NCBI GenBank assembly: GCA_944470555.2 | Contig: OX104127.1 | Coordinates: forward strand, 45,560,934-45,624,933 | Source: Heterobilharzia americana | Lineage: Eukaryota > Platyhelminthes > Trematoda > Strigeidida > Schistosomatidae | Length of the DNA: 64,000 nt | Direction: 5' to 3' | In this document: positions 32,205-44,499 of the stretch, piece by piece | How positions within the stretch are numbered: the stretch's first letter is position 1 | Layout: each line of letters opens with the position of its first letter | Made by a program: the position numbers and the translations under genes | Notes under the pieces: generated by a model | Seen by the model: the letters and a program-made list of their open reading frames with translations, nothing else | Told to the model about the DNA's origin: nothing | The model's database searches: none

Positions 32205-33050
32205 AAGTAACAGGGCCAAACTTACTACTAAAACACAAGATCTAAGACAGGAAAGCAGATACTTTAAGGATACCTCACTCATCAACAATGTCTCTCTTAA
32301 ATTAATGGACAAATTTCCTAGTATTCGTCAGAAAGATATGGCTAATGTCAGTAAAACCTCTACAGTATTGCCATACAAGGAAGGCACCTTAGAGACATTA
32401 CTTAGGATCGTCAATAAGGCAGACTGGGATCAGAGTGGCATTTAAACCTACAAACTCACAAAAGTAAGCTTCGTAGGTTATTAGATCCTACTAATCCAAC
32501 TAAACGGAATTATTTAGTTCACTGAATCCCTTGCAATGAATATCAAGTCAAATGCATAGGCCAAAGTCATCGACCAGAGTCAATTAGGCTATTCGAGCAC
32601 GAAAACCCACCTGGATCAAAGTTGAAAGACCCTAATGAGATGAGGAATTCAGAAAAAAGCTCTACCACAGAATAGGATGGGATGGGGGTGAAAATCCTTA
32701 AAACTAACATAGCAGGGTGGGGGGAAAGGTTGGTAAGTGAATCTTTGTTTATCGAACCAACGTCTAACACATGGAACAGGAATGAATCGGCACCAGTTCC
32801 GGATATCTGCAGACTCCTACTACTTTTATCACAAATGAGGCGAGGAAATTGGAACTATATCAAGGATTTCTCAAAGTTGTGGAGTTATATTGATCTGACT
32901 ATGGACTGTCACCTACATTGTTTGAAACGTCATCCAATAAAGAATGCTGTTCCATCGTGTGACACATCTAATAAATCAATTAAAATGGAATTACATTCTG
33001 CCAAACTGATCAAGTTTTGCTCTTACATCAACGCCTGATTTATGTTACTT
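32205..33050 (+). mobile_element. Penelope-like element fragment, 3' part with GIY-YIG-type region
   Basis: Frames near 32,490-32,680 read NYLVH, VKCIGQSHRPESIRLFEHEN and LKDPNEMRNSEK, a degenerate GIY-YIG endonuclease with the EH motif. The ORF 32682-33038 continues with VKILKTNIAGWGERLVSESL. The same order recurs at 41,220-41,925, showing one family. The RT part is missing and frames are broken. Confidence 0.8.
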
Positions 33051-33059
33051 ACTTGCTTA

Positions 33060-34200
33060 CACTTTTTTAAGTATCCATTTCGAAAGCGGTAAAGAAGACT
33101 TCTATGTACCAAGACAAAAAAATAAGGAAGGTGTATTGTTAACATGATATTATTGCCGTTAGTGTGTGCTACTGAAGTCAGTGTCCAGTAGATTTTTGAT
33201 AATTATTTCCTTTGATCTGTCCAACACCTAACATTGTATTAAATGTTTCCACTGTTTCTTATATTTGTAAATAAAAGCAAATCAACAACAATAATAACAC
33301 ATAAAAACAGAAAACAGTCCACATGGCCCCCGTCATTCTCATCCTACTGCCACAACTACTTGTATAAGATTATCATGTAACATTTTTTCCTGTTTTTCTA
33401 TGCATACACATATACTCAGTTTTCATTCCACATTATTTATTCTGTTGCAGTGTACATAAAAGAAGTGGCACAAACTAGAGGCTTTATTGTTATCTTAATG
33501 CTACTAGTAAATTTGTATATGCGTGTGTGTGTACACTAGTATATGCACTGTTTTTTACTGACTTTATTCGCGGGTTGTAAATAGGACACATTGGTTATTC
33601 TTGAATAATTAACTCTACAATGAACAAAAGCATCCCCTGAAAAAATAAGGTGCATACATAGAGAAGATGAAGAAGCAGAAGCAGAACAGCAGTTGGATCC
33701 AGCTGGTGTTGATCAGACTATAGATAGACAGATATATGGATAGGTGGTGAACACTCGTAGTTGAGTGTATCAAATTTAATGTAACACGTGTGATATATTA
33801 AAAAACTATGGGAATAGAATATGTTATTAGGGTATTTTTTTATTTAATAATTTCCCTTTACTATATTGTACTGGATTCTAATCTATTCTTTCAAATGAAA
33901 GGAATCATAGAGAGAGGTTAAGAATAATCGTATATAGCTTATATCATACTCCGTCAGTTGAACATTGTTGTTCACGTATTCATGTGGTAATTCTGCTGTA
34001 CACACTAAAGTAGGAAGAGAAGACTAGCTTACAAATAAAATATGGGTCAAAAAAACAATTTAGGTGCAAATAATACATTGTCCAAACAAATAGATACAAG
34101 GGGTTATGATGAAATTTGAACGGCCAGATAAAGTAACACACATGCCATTGATGCTTTGGATAAGGAATTAATTGTATCGTAATATTGTAAATCGATCGAT
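33060..34200. other. No recognisable gene
   Basis: AT-rich, with a short GT-rich stretch near 33,520. The ORF at 33980-34216 (minus) has no known domain. Confidence 0.45.
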
Positions 34201-34204
34201 AGAA

Positions 34205-34450
34205 TTCGGTTTGCACTAAGGACTAGACAACATGAGATTGGTTGTTCTCCAATAACCAGTTGAGATATGCAATTCTGTCTCACAGGAGGTCAGTTGAGGC
34301 CCAAATATCTGTTTGACGTGAGTCCGAATCTCACAGGAGACACCGTTTTCGTCGAAGTTGCATATATGCCTTGCTGATGAGTGCCGGCAAATGCGAAGCC
34401 TGGGTAAAGTAGGGCTTCCTACCAACTGCCTCTAACCAAATACCATATAA
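34205..34450 (+). mobile_element. Short element, family 2
   Basis: The head has box B-like GAGTCCGAATCTCAC, then TATGCCTTG, core CTGATGA (34374-34380), a GTGCC stem II arm, GAAG in place of GAAA, and the shared tail CTTCCTACCAACTGCCTCTA. The core change and missing GTC suggest no activity. Confidence 0.72.
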
Positions 34451-34459
34451 TAAATTGTA

Positions 34460-35250
34460 TATACATTCAGCAAGTAAACGTTTCCTGTGTCTATGACATT
34501 TCAGTTATTGTCATTCTCTCCCTTCTGAAGTTGAGGCAAAACTACTTAGCAGAACGGTGAAATTAGTTTGTTGCAACCATGGTAAGTTTTATTTTACTTT
34601 TTAAAAAAATACGCAATGTTGGACTTCAAAAACTTGGTGCGCAATATTTGTCAGATCAGTCGATCAAGTACTAACCATTATCATCATCATTACCTGTTTT
34701 TTTAAAAACTGTTTTTTGAGCTGTCCTTGAGAGGTATAGATGTTTAGGGTGCATTATTATTCACCTCGCATCAAACACTGATTATAACATATTTTTATAC
34801 AGTCAGCAGATCATTGGACTCCAAAAAATTTTGCACAGTCAATAACCAGTCCAGATGTACTAGTGACGAATCGGAAAAAGGTCGAAATGCACTAAGCGAC
34901 CAAGTTCACGTTCGTACAATCGACAATGAGGCACACCCTTCGTTTGAGGACTAGTCACACTCACTGACTGCCAAGACATCAGTGGGTGAAATGAGGTTCG
35001 ATTTCATGACCCACCGGCTTGAGCAATGAGTCATAGCTCTATAAAATTAGCTATTCTATCTTCCACTTGCCTCTAGACACTACTGATAATTTAAGGAATA
35101 TAATAGATAATGAAGGAAGACAATTTATGGGAGTTTCGTATGCCTATGTAGTTCACTGTATCGTAAATGACGAAGTGATGGGTGTCTAAAACAAACAAAA
35201 TTAAGCGATATAGTTATTCTTCACCCCTTATCTTCTTTATCTACACCGAC
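34460..35250. other. No gene; possible decayed short element
   Basis: No coding evidence. The stretch 34,980-35,040 contains GAGGTTCGATTTCATG and GACCCACCGGCTTGAGC, which look like Pol III boxes of a decayed short element. Confidence 0.4.
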
Positions 35251-35261
35251 AAGGTCATCAT

Positions 35262-35850
35262 GAGTTAATCTGGAGGTTTCTGGGGATTTATCTATTGATT
35301 TCAGACTGGCATTCACCATGGGCTGACTGACATCAGTAGGAAAAATTTGGAAACCTGAGAGCACCAGACAGCTGTTTCTTCCCAGTATGGGGCTTCTCAG
35401 CAGTGCCCACCCATGACTCCGCTCTTCGTGAACTGAACCTAGGACCCTCGGATTCCGCGGTCAGCCCGTTATCATCAAGACACTGTGTCAGAATCCAGTG
35501 GTTTATACTCTTTACTTCTGTCAGCCCATGATAGGGCGCGACCCCCATCTAATACCGTTGTTGAGTAACTATCTTCACATTCAACTTAGTTGGTCCGACT
35601 GGTCATGAATAGAAGCAGGAAATATGGATCATTAGATTTCGACCCAGTGGTTTAATGGTGACGTGCAGGCCGTAGGACCTGATGGCCCTGGGTTTGATTC
35701 CTGAAGAGCGAGATCGTGAGTGCGCGCTGCGGAGGACTCTCATACAAGGATGAAACAACTGTCCAGTGCTCCCAGGTTTTCAGTGTTTCTCCTACTGATG
35801 TCAAAAGGCCGTAATGAATACCAGCCTGAAATCTAGAGTTAGTACAAATC
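35262..35850. mobile_element. Head-to-head inverted pair of family 3 short elements
   Basis: The minus-strand copy is 35262-35600: tail, hammerhead with core CTGAGAA and GAAA, tRNA-like head, upstream module. The plus-strand copy is 35605-35850: head GTGGTTTAATGG, box B GGTTTGATTCC, ribozyme region with CGGAGGA, GAAA and GTCCAGTGC, then tail. Both ribozymes have core changes. The two halves are more diverged from each other than the pair near 56 kb, so this is an older insertion. Confidence 0.8.
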
Positions 35851-36062
35851 TGAAGCCAAACATATAAATATCATTCACTAAGTCTTTCAACGCCTCCTAA
35901 TCCTTAGGTACTTCCGTGTGCTTTACGTCATTACGAAGAAATATATTAACTAATAAATAACATTCATTGGCGTCTGTGAAGCTAACCTAGTTTACAAGAA
36001 AACTGATTAGTGAGAATAGCTTTCTAAAAATAACTCCTCTATTATTATCTTTATATTATTTT

Positions 36063-36666
36063 ACCCTTGGGTTTCCAGTGGAACATAGGACTTCAGAAGC
36101 ACGTCTCCATTCCACTCTGTTCTCTGCAGTCTTTTGGACCTAGCACCACGACTGCCCACAAGCTTTCACTTCTTCCTCACATGATCTCCTCCATGTCACC
36201 CTCGCCTCGGACGCCCAACTCGTCGTTTCCCCTCTGGATTCCACTCGACGGCCTGACCTGACGCGTGATGTCCCCAGTCGGCCTTCTCAGTGTATGCCCA
36301 ATCCAATCCAATCCATCTCCACTTTCTTCTGCATACTTGTTAGGTGATAGGTTGTTGGTTGGTTCGTCGCTAGCTCAGAGTTCCTTTTTGCTTATTCTTA
36401 TTATTCTGGCCATCTGGTCTGATCTTCAGTATCGAGTGAGTAGTTTTCGTGACGCGCCAATTTTCCGAACCATCACATAGCAGTTCTGGCTTGACATTGG
36501 TGTTGAAAATCCGGATCTTTTTCTTTGTGCTGAGTGCAGTAGATCTCCACACTGATTTCAGGTAAATGAAAGCTTGTCTTGCTTTTCCGATCCTGTTTTT
36601 GATATCCCCATCTGTACCGCCACCTGTAGCTGAAACGATGCTTTTTAGATAGGTTAAAGAGACAAT
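36063..36666 (-). mobile_element. RTE 3' fragment
   Basis: It starts at the 3' end (CCCAAGGGTAAAATAAT on minus) and is cut at about 36,640-36,666, where a Penelope-like terminal repeat begins. It is nearly base-for-base the same as 51661-52243 and the reverse complement of 43630-44213, including the same stops. Confidence 0.9.
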
Positions 36667-38052
36667 AGGAAAGTGTTTATGACGGTTGGATGAAACTAAA
36701 TAAGAAGGATAATTTTAGGAGTAATAACTTGATAGAACGTTACTCATGTTCGGTGATAAAATCGGTAAAGAGAATGAGTTGAAATTCTTTCATATTATGG
36801 GGAAGAAGGGATATCTACAGTATGAAATAAGAAGGTTATATTCCCAAGGATAGAATGTTAATGAATTTGGGCGTCCCAATTCAGGTCACAGTAGTTGGAG
36901 CGGGCAACACAAATGAATGTCTTTCGAAGATAGTGTGCCATGGATGACTTTGCAGGTAATCTAAAATATCTCCTTATGGAATATGCCTGGGAACGAGACC
37001 ACATCAAACACACTGATACCGATAGACAATTCGAACAGCTTTAAAGTCAGACAACAAATTTACTGCTGTCATCCAGTCTAAAACTAAAAAGTTTCAAATA
37101 TAATCTGGTTGATTGCTGCTATCAGTATGAGAGCAGCAAACATAACTGTAAAAGTATTTTGACTAAAAACTCAGATGCTATTAAAACTTGTAAGTGACAA
37201 GAAGATACTAGTTACTAAGCTTGGTAAAGGAACAGGAGAAGCTATTTTTGATAAGTGTGATTAAATAAACAAGACTGATATATTGGATGATAAGTTGGAA
37301 TTTCAGAAATTAAAAGTCCCAAAAGACCTGAACGATAAAACAGAAAAGGAATTAACAAGATCTCCGAAGAAATGTGTAGACCAATATACAACATCATCAA
37401 GTATGTATGATACATTGATACATCCCGAGACTGTTTGGCCTGTCCAATATGCACAAACCAGGAGTGCCGGTAAGACAAATTCTTGATCTACAAAATGCTT
37501 ATTCGCTGTTCTCTAACCTTTACTTAAACAGCTAGTAAAACAGTGTGAAAGACGTGTAGGAATTTATATATAGAAAGAATTAAGGATGCTAGCATTATGA
37601 ATAAAACCATTATGTCATTGTATATGGCATCTTTACCACTAATATTCCTCTTCTTGAGACAGTCAATTTTGAATGTTGGAATCCCGGTAAATACTGAAAT
37701 CAACGACGAATGTTAACTTTAAATTTGACGGTGAACCATACAGATAAGTGGGTGGAAACATAATGGGCACATCACTGAGTCCCATATTAGCGGACCTCTT
37801 TTATCGGAACTAAACAATGACCTGCTTGTGCGATCTATCAGGTAACTTCCATTTTTCTATCGATATTTGGATGATACATTCATCCTGTGCGAAAACAACA
37901 TGCACAATTCAAAGATACTCAGAAGATGCAACGCAGTACAACCAGCGATATAGTTTACCTATGAGAAAGAGTCAGAAGGCAAGATAGATTTTCCTATCTC
38001 AAGACGAAGAGATGGGTCGATAAAAGCGAATTCGTTTCGGAAAAGTACGTGA

Positions 38053-38622
38053 ATGCGGCAATACATACATTTCCTCAGATTCGTTCCCTTTCCGTACAAA
38101 AGAAATTTCATAAAACCTCTGAGTTATAGAATAAACACTATATATTCAAAGGACATAGTTGAGGAGGAACTGGAGACTTTGCGCAACGCAATAATAAAAA
38201 ATGGCTATCCCGATAAACTCATACAGAAATATATGATTGCAAAAATGGCAAGAAACAGTGTTCCAATGGTTTGCAGAAAACCACTATACATTTGGTCACA
38301 ATTTAGAGGTGATATGCTCAATGAGATATTAGTTTACAAACTACGCAAATCAATTCAGAGAACTTTTAATGCTGGTAAATTAAAATTTTCGTTTTCCCCA
38401 TGCCCAATAGTGACACTGAGACTGATAGATGAATTGCCTAAATTGGTCACTTCCTGTTGTATTTATCAGTTCAACTCCTCCTGTGGAGCAAGTTATGCCA
38501 GGCACTGCTCTAGGAATTTAATTTCCCGTGCCCGCAAACACCTTCCAGTGTGGTTAATCGAACGTGTAGTAAAGACCATTATCACCTCCATATTAGCACA
38601 CTTGGTTGGAATGAACCATTAA
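38053..38622 (+). pseudogene. Penelope-like RT C-terminus and GIY-YIG region
   Basis: A 189-codon ORF. The first 20-25 codons are in a frame different from the true protein frame, so the ATG is accidental. Codons from about 55 onward (IVEEELETLRNAIIKNGYP) match the thumb/linker region of Penelope-like proteins. Near the end CIYQFNSSCGASYARHCSR and HLPVWL correspond to the GIY-YIG endonuclease, but YIG reads YAR and the Glu before HLP is Lys. It is a decayed copy; the preceding RT lies in other frames. Confidence 0.82.
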
Positions 38623-39102
38623 GTAGAAATGAATCAATCATTTTCCATTCTGCACTGTGTTCCCATAAACTTGCCATAAGGTATCCGGCTTAGAATCTTT
38701 CAAACTACAGAAGCAATGATATTCCTTCTTCCCCATAATATGAAAGAATTTCAACTCATTCTCTTTACCGATTTTATCACCGGACATGAGTAACGTTCTA
38801 TCAAGCTATTACTCCTCAAATTATCCTTCTTACTTAGTTTCATCCGACTGTCATAAACACCCTCCTATTGTTTTATTAAACTATCATCTTACACAATTAC
38901 TTACACAGTACAGTCGTTTATGTAATGAAACATTTTTATTTGAATCTCAGTAACAATCGGTTTTATTATAAACGTTCACAGACGATTTTTCTGAATCGAC
39001 TTCCTCAATTGTGTAGCATTATTATTGACCAACTGATAAGCGAAATCCCAATATCGTTGACCCAGATATATTCAAAATGTATATACAGAGATGGGACCTG
39101 AA

Positions 39103-39112
39103 GAAGAAGAAG

Positions 39113-39141
<29 letters not shown>
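39103..39141 (+). repeat. GAA trinucleotide microsatellite
   Basis: About 13 GAA/AAG units in the Penelope-like terminal repeat. The related copy at 44,440 has only three units, so the expansion is local. Confidence 0.93.
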
Positions 39142-39143
<2 letters not shown>

Positions 39144-39189
39144 TATCGAAAACAGTATTGTTTGTTCACTCAAATGGCTTTTGAATATT

Positions 39190-40390
39190 GTAAAAATGAA
39201 AACGACTTTATGTTAAAGAACCAACCCTTCCATTGAAACTTGAATCCAGTGAGTTTTAATCAGAGTTATCACAAAAGCAATTGAAGATTAGCCAATTGCT
39301 GTCCCTGAGAAATTCAAAGGTCAAGTTTAGATTTTCTGTCTACTCGTATAGTGACCAATCGTTTTGGTTAATGATTATTTAAATGAGACTCTTGCCATCC
39401 GTAAATTTAAACCCCCTTTACGTATACAAAAACAATTCTTACTCACGTTGAACCTACCTTGGTAGTATTGATTTTAATTTTCATACCAAGAGTAAGGTTT
39501 TCCTTTTTTTTCCTATCACTTCCTATTCCTATGTTTCGTATTAACTTCATTGACCTTTTTCGTAAATTTTCACATAAATAGTTCAAGTCCATGTGTGATC
39601 AGATTGTTCGAAATGTATAGCGCTAATACACCACATGTTTCAGATAATCATCGTCTTCTCATTACGCTGTTTAAATTTATCAAAGGGACCAGTTGCTTTA
39701 AATGAGACTGTTAGCTTATGACATTCTCCGCAATCATTAAGCGCGGCATTGCTATTCAGTTCTTTTAGCTGTTGCACGCCTAGTTTTGGGAAAACGTTTT
39801 GTTGAGGATGGCAGAGAAACGTCTATCTTCGCCTCTAGTTTAGCTGTTCATGTACGTACACGTAGTTAAGTAAATATATTAAGAAGTGATATTTCTTGGG
39901 CTTACTTAAACAGGGTGTTTTATAGAGAAGCACTAATCCCGCTGCTGGGAATGTTTTATTTAAAGTGGCTTTCAACTAGTAGCCGTTTAACACCACTTCA
40001 ATGACCACCCACCTCAGAGCACACAAAATTACCAAAAAAGACAAATAACTTTTTTCTCTAGTTCATTTACTCCAATCAGTAAGAAGATTCCAGGAAAATG
40101 CCTTCTGCTTTCTCAGAAATATCGTTTTAGATAATTATGGAACTCCTTCAGAATGTCATACCAGCTATTCCATGTTTCCACTTACTTTTTAAAATAAGAG
40201 TAAAACTTGGGCACTATGGTAGAATTCAATTCCTTTTTGGTTAAGTAATTAGATCTATCACACAGTAAAGCAATATCGTTTACTGCATTCCGTTTCGGAC
40301 ACAACTTATTTTCCACATTCCTATGAAGATAACTTCACCATTTTGTGATATGGTTTATATATTTCTAATTCTCTCGCCTTCTTTACCATA
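39190..40390. other. No recognisable gene
   Basis: AT-rich sequence without supported ORFs or repeats that I recognise. Confidence 0.45.
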
Positions 40391-40399
40391 TTGATAAAC

Positions 40400-41925
40400 T
40401 GAACAAAGCCGTTTCTAGAGGAGTCAAAATGGTTTAATGTAATGTCGAAAATTAATAATCCAATCAGGATTTATGCTATTGTTAAAATTCATAAATTAGG
40501 TTATCCTTTCAGACTCATGGTAGACTTAAGAAAGATTCCTACTTATGGGCTCTCTAAATATTTAGCAATGGTGTAAGGTTCAGTTAGAAATCATTAGAAT
40601 TCTAGACTTAGTAATTCTTATGACCTGAAGCATAGGTTAGACGGTATACATTAAGATAAAAGTGAAAAAAAATGGTTAGTTTTGATGTTATCGGCTTGTG
40701 TACAAATATACTGATTGATATGACTCTGGAAACAGAAATAAACTCAACAGTGACCATGAGCTTACACTGTGAAATAAGATACACTAGAAAAGTTAATGCT
40801 AGGAGTACATCTGTGCCTGACTTTAAGTCTTTAAGTTTCAGAGTAAGCTATACAAACAAACGTAAGGATTCGCTGTTGGATCCCTAATATCCTCAATCGT
40901 GAGAGACATGTTCATGGATAGCTTTGAAAGGGTGGCCCTTGAAAAACTCAGTCCTGTTCTAAAAAGTGTGATTTTGATATGTAGATGTCACGTTTACAGT
41001 AATGAAATAGAAGTACATGAAATGTTTATTTATGCACACAGTCAACACTCAACGTAATCTGACTCACCTATGAATAAGAGAGTGGTGAAGGAAAATCAGG
41101 AATGTTAGATTGTAAAACAAAAAAACAAGAAAATGGGAATTTATCCAGTAAAATCTACCAAGAACCTTCACACTTGAACCTTTATTAGACTACCAATCAT
41201 CTCACCCTATATCAGCTTAAATAGGCTTTAAAAAAGTATGAGTAACAGGGCCAAGAAACTTACTAGTAAGGTAAGAAATCAGGTGTATTAGAGATACTTT
41301 ATTCATCATTAATTATCCTCCCAAATAGCTGATAAATTCATCAGCAGTAGTAAGAAGAGTACGAGTAAAAGTAGCAACACAGCTGTTGGTAATAATAATG
41401 GTGATAAAGAGATATTACGTAGGTTCCTCAATTAGGCTGGGACAAGAGTGACATTTAAGCCTACATATTCACTTAGAAGTGAGCTTTGTATGTTAAAGAT
41501 CCTACTTATTCAACCAGACGAAATAATTTAGTCAACCAAACCGTTTGCAACCACTACGAGATCAAATACATAGTTCAAAGTAGTCAGTCAGGGTTAATTA
41601 GGCTATTCAAGCATAAATCAAGATTGGTAGATCCTAGTAAGATGAGAAATACAGAAAAACCCGGCTATAGCTAACCATGTAGCTACACAGGACCGCACAG
41701 TAGGATAAAATGACAATCCTTAAAATTATCCTAGTGAGTCAGAGGGAGAGATTGATAACCGAACCTTTGTTTAACGAATCAACACTACATACTTTCAACA
41801 GGGATGACTCAGCAACTTTTCTGAATATATCGAAAATCCTGCTGCTTATATCACAAATAAGGTGAGAGGATGAGAACTGTGCAGACCATATCGCGAAGTG
41901 GTGGAGTTACCTTGATATGACCATG
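40400..41925 (+). mobile_element. Penelope-like element, RT to GIY-YIG, degenerate
   Basis: In order: IRIYAIVKIHKLGYPFRLMV and IPTYGLSKYLA (RT fingers), MVSFDVIGLCTNILID (motif A, 40672 onward), SLISSIVRDMFMDSFERVAL, a motif C reading YVDV (40978-40989) where YVDD is expected, then the GIY-YIG part in 41486-41674 (NNLVNQTVCNHYEIKYIVQS, LIRLFKHKSR). The 3' part to about 41,925 matches 32,676-32,900. Stops and a lost second catalytic Asp show it is dead. Confidence 0.87.
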
Positions 41926-42080
41926 GGCCCGAACAGCTCAGAGGTGACACGAGTTCGAATCTCACAGGCGACATTATTTCCGTGGAGGCGGTAGATACAC
42001 CTTGCTGATGAGTGTCCACAAACAGAAAACGTAAGTCGGGCAGTGCTTCCTGCTGACTACCTCTAACCAAATAACACAAT
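41926..42080 (+). mobile_element. Short element, family 2, joined to the Penelope-like 3' end
   Basis: Head with GAACAGCTCAGAGGTGACACG and box B GAGTTCGAATCTCAC, then CACCTTG, core CTGATGA (42006-42012), GAAA, GTC, and tail CTTCCTGCTGACTACCTCTA. Core bases are present but stem II (GTGT against AACA) pairs poorly. Confidence 0.72.
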
Positions 42081-42084
42081 AAAT

Positions 42085-42380
42085 TGTGTCCGAAACGGAA
42101 TCCAGTAAATAATATTGTTTCGCTGTGATACATCTAGTTAATTCACTGAAGTGAAACGAAAGTAGTGTTTTTTCTTGTTCCGAATGTTTACTTTTGCATC
42201 TTTCATAAAATTGTTGAACTCAAATGTTTAGGTACATTCATTTTGATAAAATCTCACCTTATTAAATTGTTTGTAAAAGAAAAGATCTGAAACGGAATGA
42301 AATTACGTTATTATGAAGCTGAAATCCCCCTAACTTCTATTTTATTTAAATTCGGTCCCGCTAGGAGAGTTATTTTTTTA
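42085..42380. other. No recognisable gene
   Basis: AT-rich spacer between a short element and an RTE fragment. Confidence 0.4.
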
Positions 42381-42903
42381 ACCTTTTGAGTTGAATTTTG
42401 CTGTCATGATCTTGGTCCTGGAGGAGATTGGTTCCTACTGCATGAGAGACTTCGTGGTTGTCGTATGGTAAACACTAGCGGAGTAGATTATTTACTCTCC
42501 AGTTGACAGTTTAAAGAGTCCACTCCCATTCCATATGCTTTCGCAGATTCCAAAAACTTCCATGCCATACCTGCTCATCTCTTTCACAATCTGAGCAGCC
42601 TTGCTAGGTTCATACACGGTGCGGACATTCCATGTCCCCATCCTTACATTCGCTTTCATCGAGAGAAGACACATCAGCCGATCGGCTTCCCGAAGACTTT
42701 CACCCACCGGCGTCATTTCGTCTCTCCAATTCCAGCTAGGAATAAGTTTGCTTTTATGTTTTATATTTTCTTCATGCTTCGAAGTTTCGTTAGCGACTGG
42801 ATTTGTTTTCTGGGATAGGGTTGCTATCCCTATGTCAAAACTTCGCTCTTTACCCGGGCTTAGGACGGGTTAGAAACTAGTGAATTAGTTAACCAGGCAA
42901 AGT
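42381..42903 (-). mobile_element. Inverted RTE 5' segment
   Basis: The minus strand carries the element's 5' UTR start (beginning opposite about 42903) and the beginning of the endonuclease: MTPVGESLREA, GTWNVRTV, EVFGICESIWNGSG. It ends within the endonuclease at about 42381 (CAAAATTCAACTCAAAAGG on minus). It lies back to back with the plus-strand 3' segment that starts nine bases later. Confidence 0.88.
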
Positions 42904-42911
42904 TAAAAACT

Positions 42912-44213
42912 TGGATTCAAAATTACGACCGGAATAGACTGGCTGGCTTCAGGAAGAAAAAATCATGTGTGGATCAAATTGCAACGCTACGCATCATCAT
43001 AGAACAGAGTGCGGAATGACAGCTAACTCTCTACCTCAACTTCATCGACTTTGAAAAGGCCTTCGGTCAAGGCATCGACCGAAAAGTAATTTGGCAGGCA
43101 GCCGCTTCAACACTACGGAGTACCACAAACCTTTGGTAACCTTACTCAACAGCTGTATGCTATATGATGCCACATGCCAAGTAATTCACAATGTAAAGCA
43201 AGCCTAGTGATGTTCTTGAAGTGAAGACAGGAGGGAGTAGACAAGGCTGCCTACTATCATCCATGATCTACCTGATTGTGGTCGACTGCACTGGACTGGA
43301 TCATGCAGCAAACCGTGAGGAGCGAGTAGATGGGCATATATTGGACCGATGAAAAGACCCTAGAAGATCTGGATTTCGCCAACGATGATGATTTATGTCT
43401 AGTATCTTGTCGCACAAACTCAAATATCTACAGGCGAAAACCAACAAGTTGACAGAAGAGGCGAGGTAGCGCAGCGAAGACGGGACTTCAAGTGAACGTG
43501 GAGAAGACAGAGGTGATGAAGATACCCAACCAACAACTACATCATTAACAAACACCAATCATCATTAACAGGCAAAACCTAAAGGAATTAGTCTCTTTCA
43601 CCTACACCTACCTAAGCAATGCAGCATCGTTTCAGCTACAGGTGGCGGTACAGATGGGGATATCAAAAACAGGATCGGAAAAGCAAGACAAGCTTTCATT
43701 TACCTGAAATCAGTGTGGAGATCTACTGCACTCAGCACAAAGAAAAAGATCCGGATTTTCAACACCAATGTCAAGCCAGAACTGCTATGTGATGGTTCGG
43801 AAAATTGGCGCGTCACGAAAACTACTCACTCGATACTGAAGATCAGACCAGATGGCCAGAATAATAAGAATAAGCAAAAAGGAACTCTGAGCTAGCGACG
43901 AACCAACCAACAACCTATCACCTAACAAGTATGCAGAAGAAAGTGGAGATGGATTGGATTGGATTGGGCATACACTGAGAAGGCCGACTGGGGACATCAC
44001 GCGTCAGGTCAGGCCGTCGAGTGGAATCCAGAGGGGAAACGACGAGTTGGGCGTCCGAGGCGAGGGTGACATGGAGGAGATCATGTGAGGAAGAAGTGAA
44101 AGCTTGTGGGCAGTCGTGGTGCTAGGTCCAAAAGACTGCAGAGAACAGAGTGGAATGGAGACGTGCTTCTGAAGTCCTATGTTCCACTGGAAACCCAAGG
44201 GTAAAATAATAAT
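42912..44213 (+). mobile_element. RTE 3' segment
   Basis: It starts at TTGGATTCAAAATTACGACC (the RT region next to AGFRK in the intact copy) and ends in the 3' tail AACCCAAGGGTAAAATAAT. Motif C reads FAND at 43375-43386. Many stops and frame changes are present, and they are the same ones found in 51661-52955 on the opposite strand. Confidence 0.9.
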
Positions 44214-44221
44214 GAAAATAA

Positions 44222-44490
44222 TATTGTTTTTTAAACTATAATCTTGCAGCATTACTTACACAGTACAATCGTTCATATAACGAATGTCATTAACTAATGT
44301 TTCTATCACTAACGTTTATACAAGCATTTTCTGAATTGACGTACTCAACTGTGTATTACTGTTACTGACCAACTGATAAGTGAAGAGTCAGTATTGTTGA
44401 TGCATAGTTCCTAAGTTTGTACACATAATTGTAGGACGTGAAGAAGAAGTTATCGGGAACAATATTGCTTGTTCACTCAAATGGCTTTTG
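44222..44490 (+). repeat. Partial Penelope-like terminal repeat
   Basis: It aligns with 38,872-39,180 (shared ACTTACACAGTACA, GACCAACTGATAAG, TGTTCACTCAAATGGCTTTT). It starts right after the RTE tail, so the RTE probably inserted into this repeat. Confidence 0.8.
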
Positions 44491-44499
44491 TATTATAGT

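Larger units (their letters stand above)
36668..39180 (+). mobile_element. Penelope-like element with opposed terminal repeats
   Basis: Left, 36668-36840 is an inverted copy of 38700-38875 (ACTCATTCTCTTTACCGAT). Between them, in broken frames, are RT motifs MGTSLSPILADLF (near 37763) and FYRYLDDTFIL with catalytic YLDD at 37864-37875, then the C-terminal region at 38053-38622. The right terminal repeat continues to about 39180 and is shared with 44222-44490 and 58440-58740. A GAA microsatellite lies at 39103-39141. Inverted or partial terminal repeats are characteristic of Penelope-like elements. Confidence 0.85.

Noticed and set aside
39025..39055. CTGATAAGCGAAA in the Penelope-like terminal repeat as a hammerhead
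   Set aside because: G8 of the core is A and there is no room for stem II; the copy at 44,370 does not keep it.
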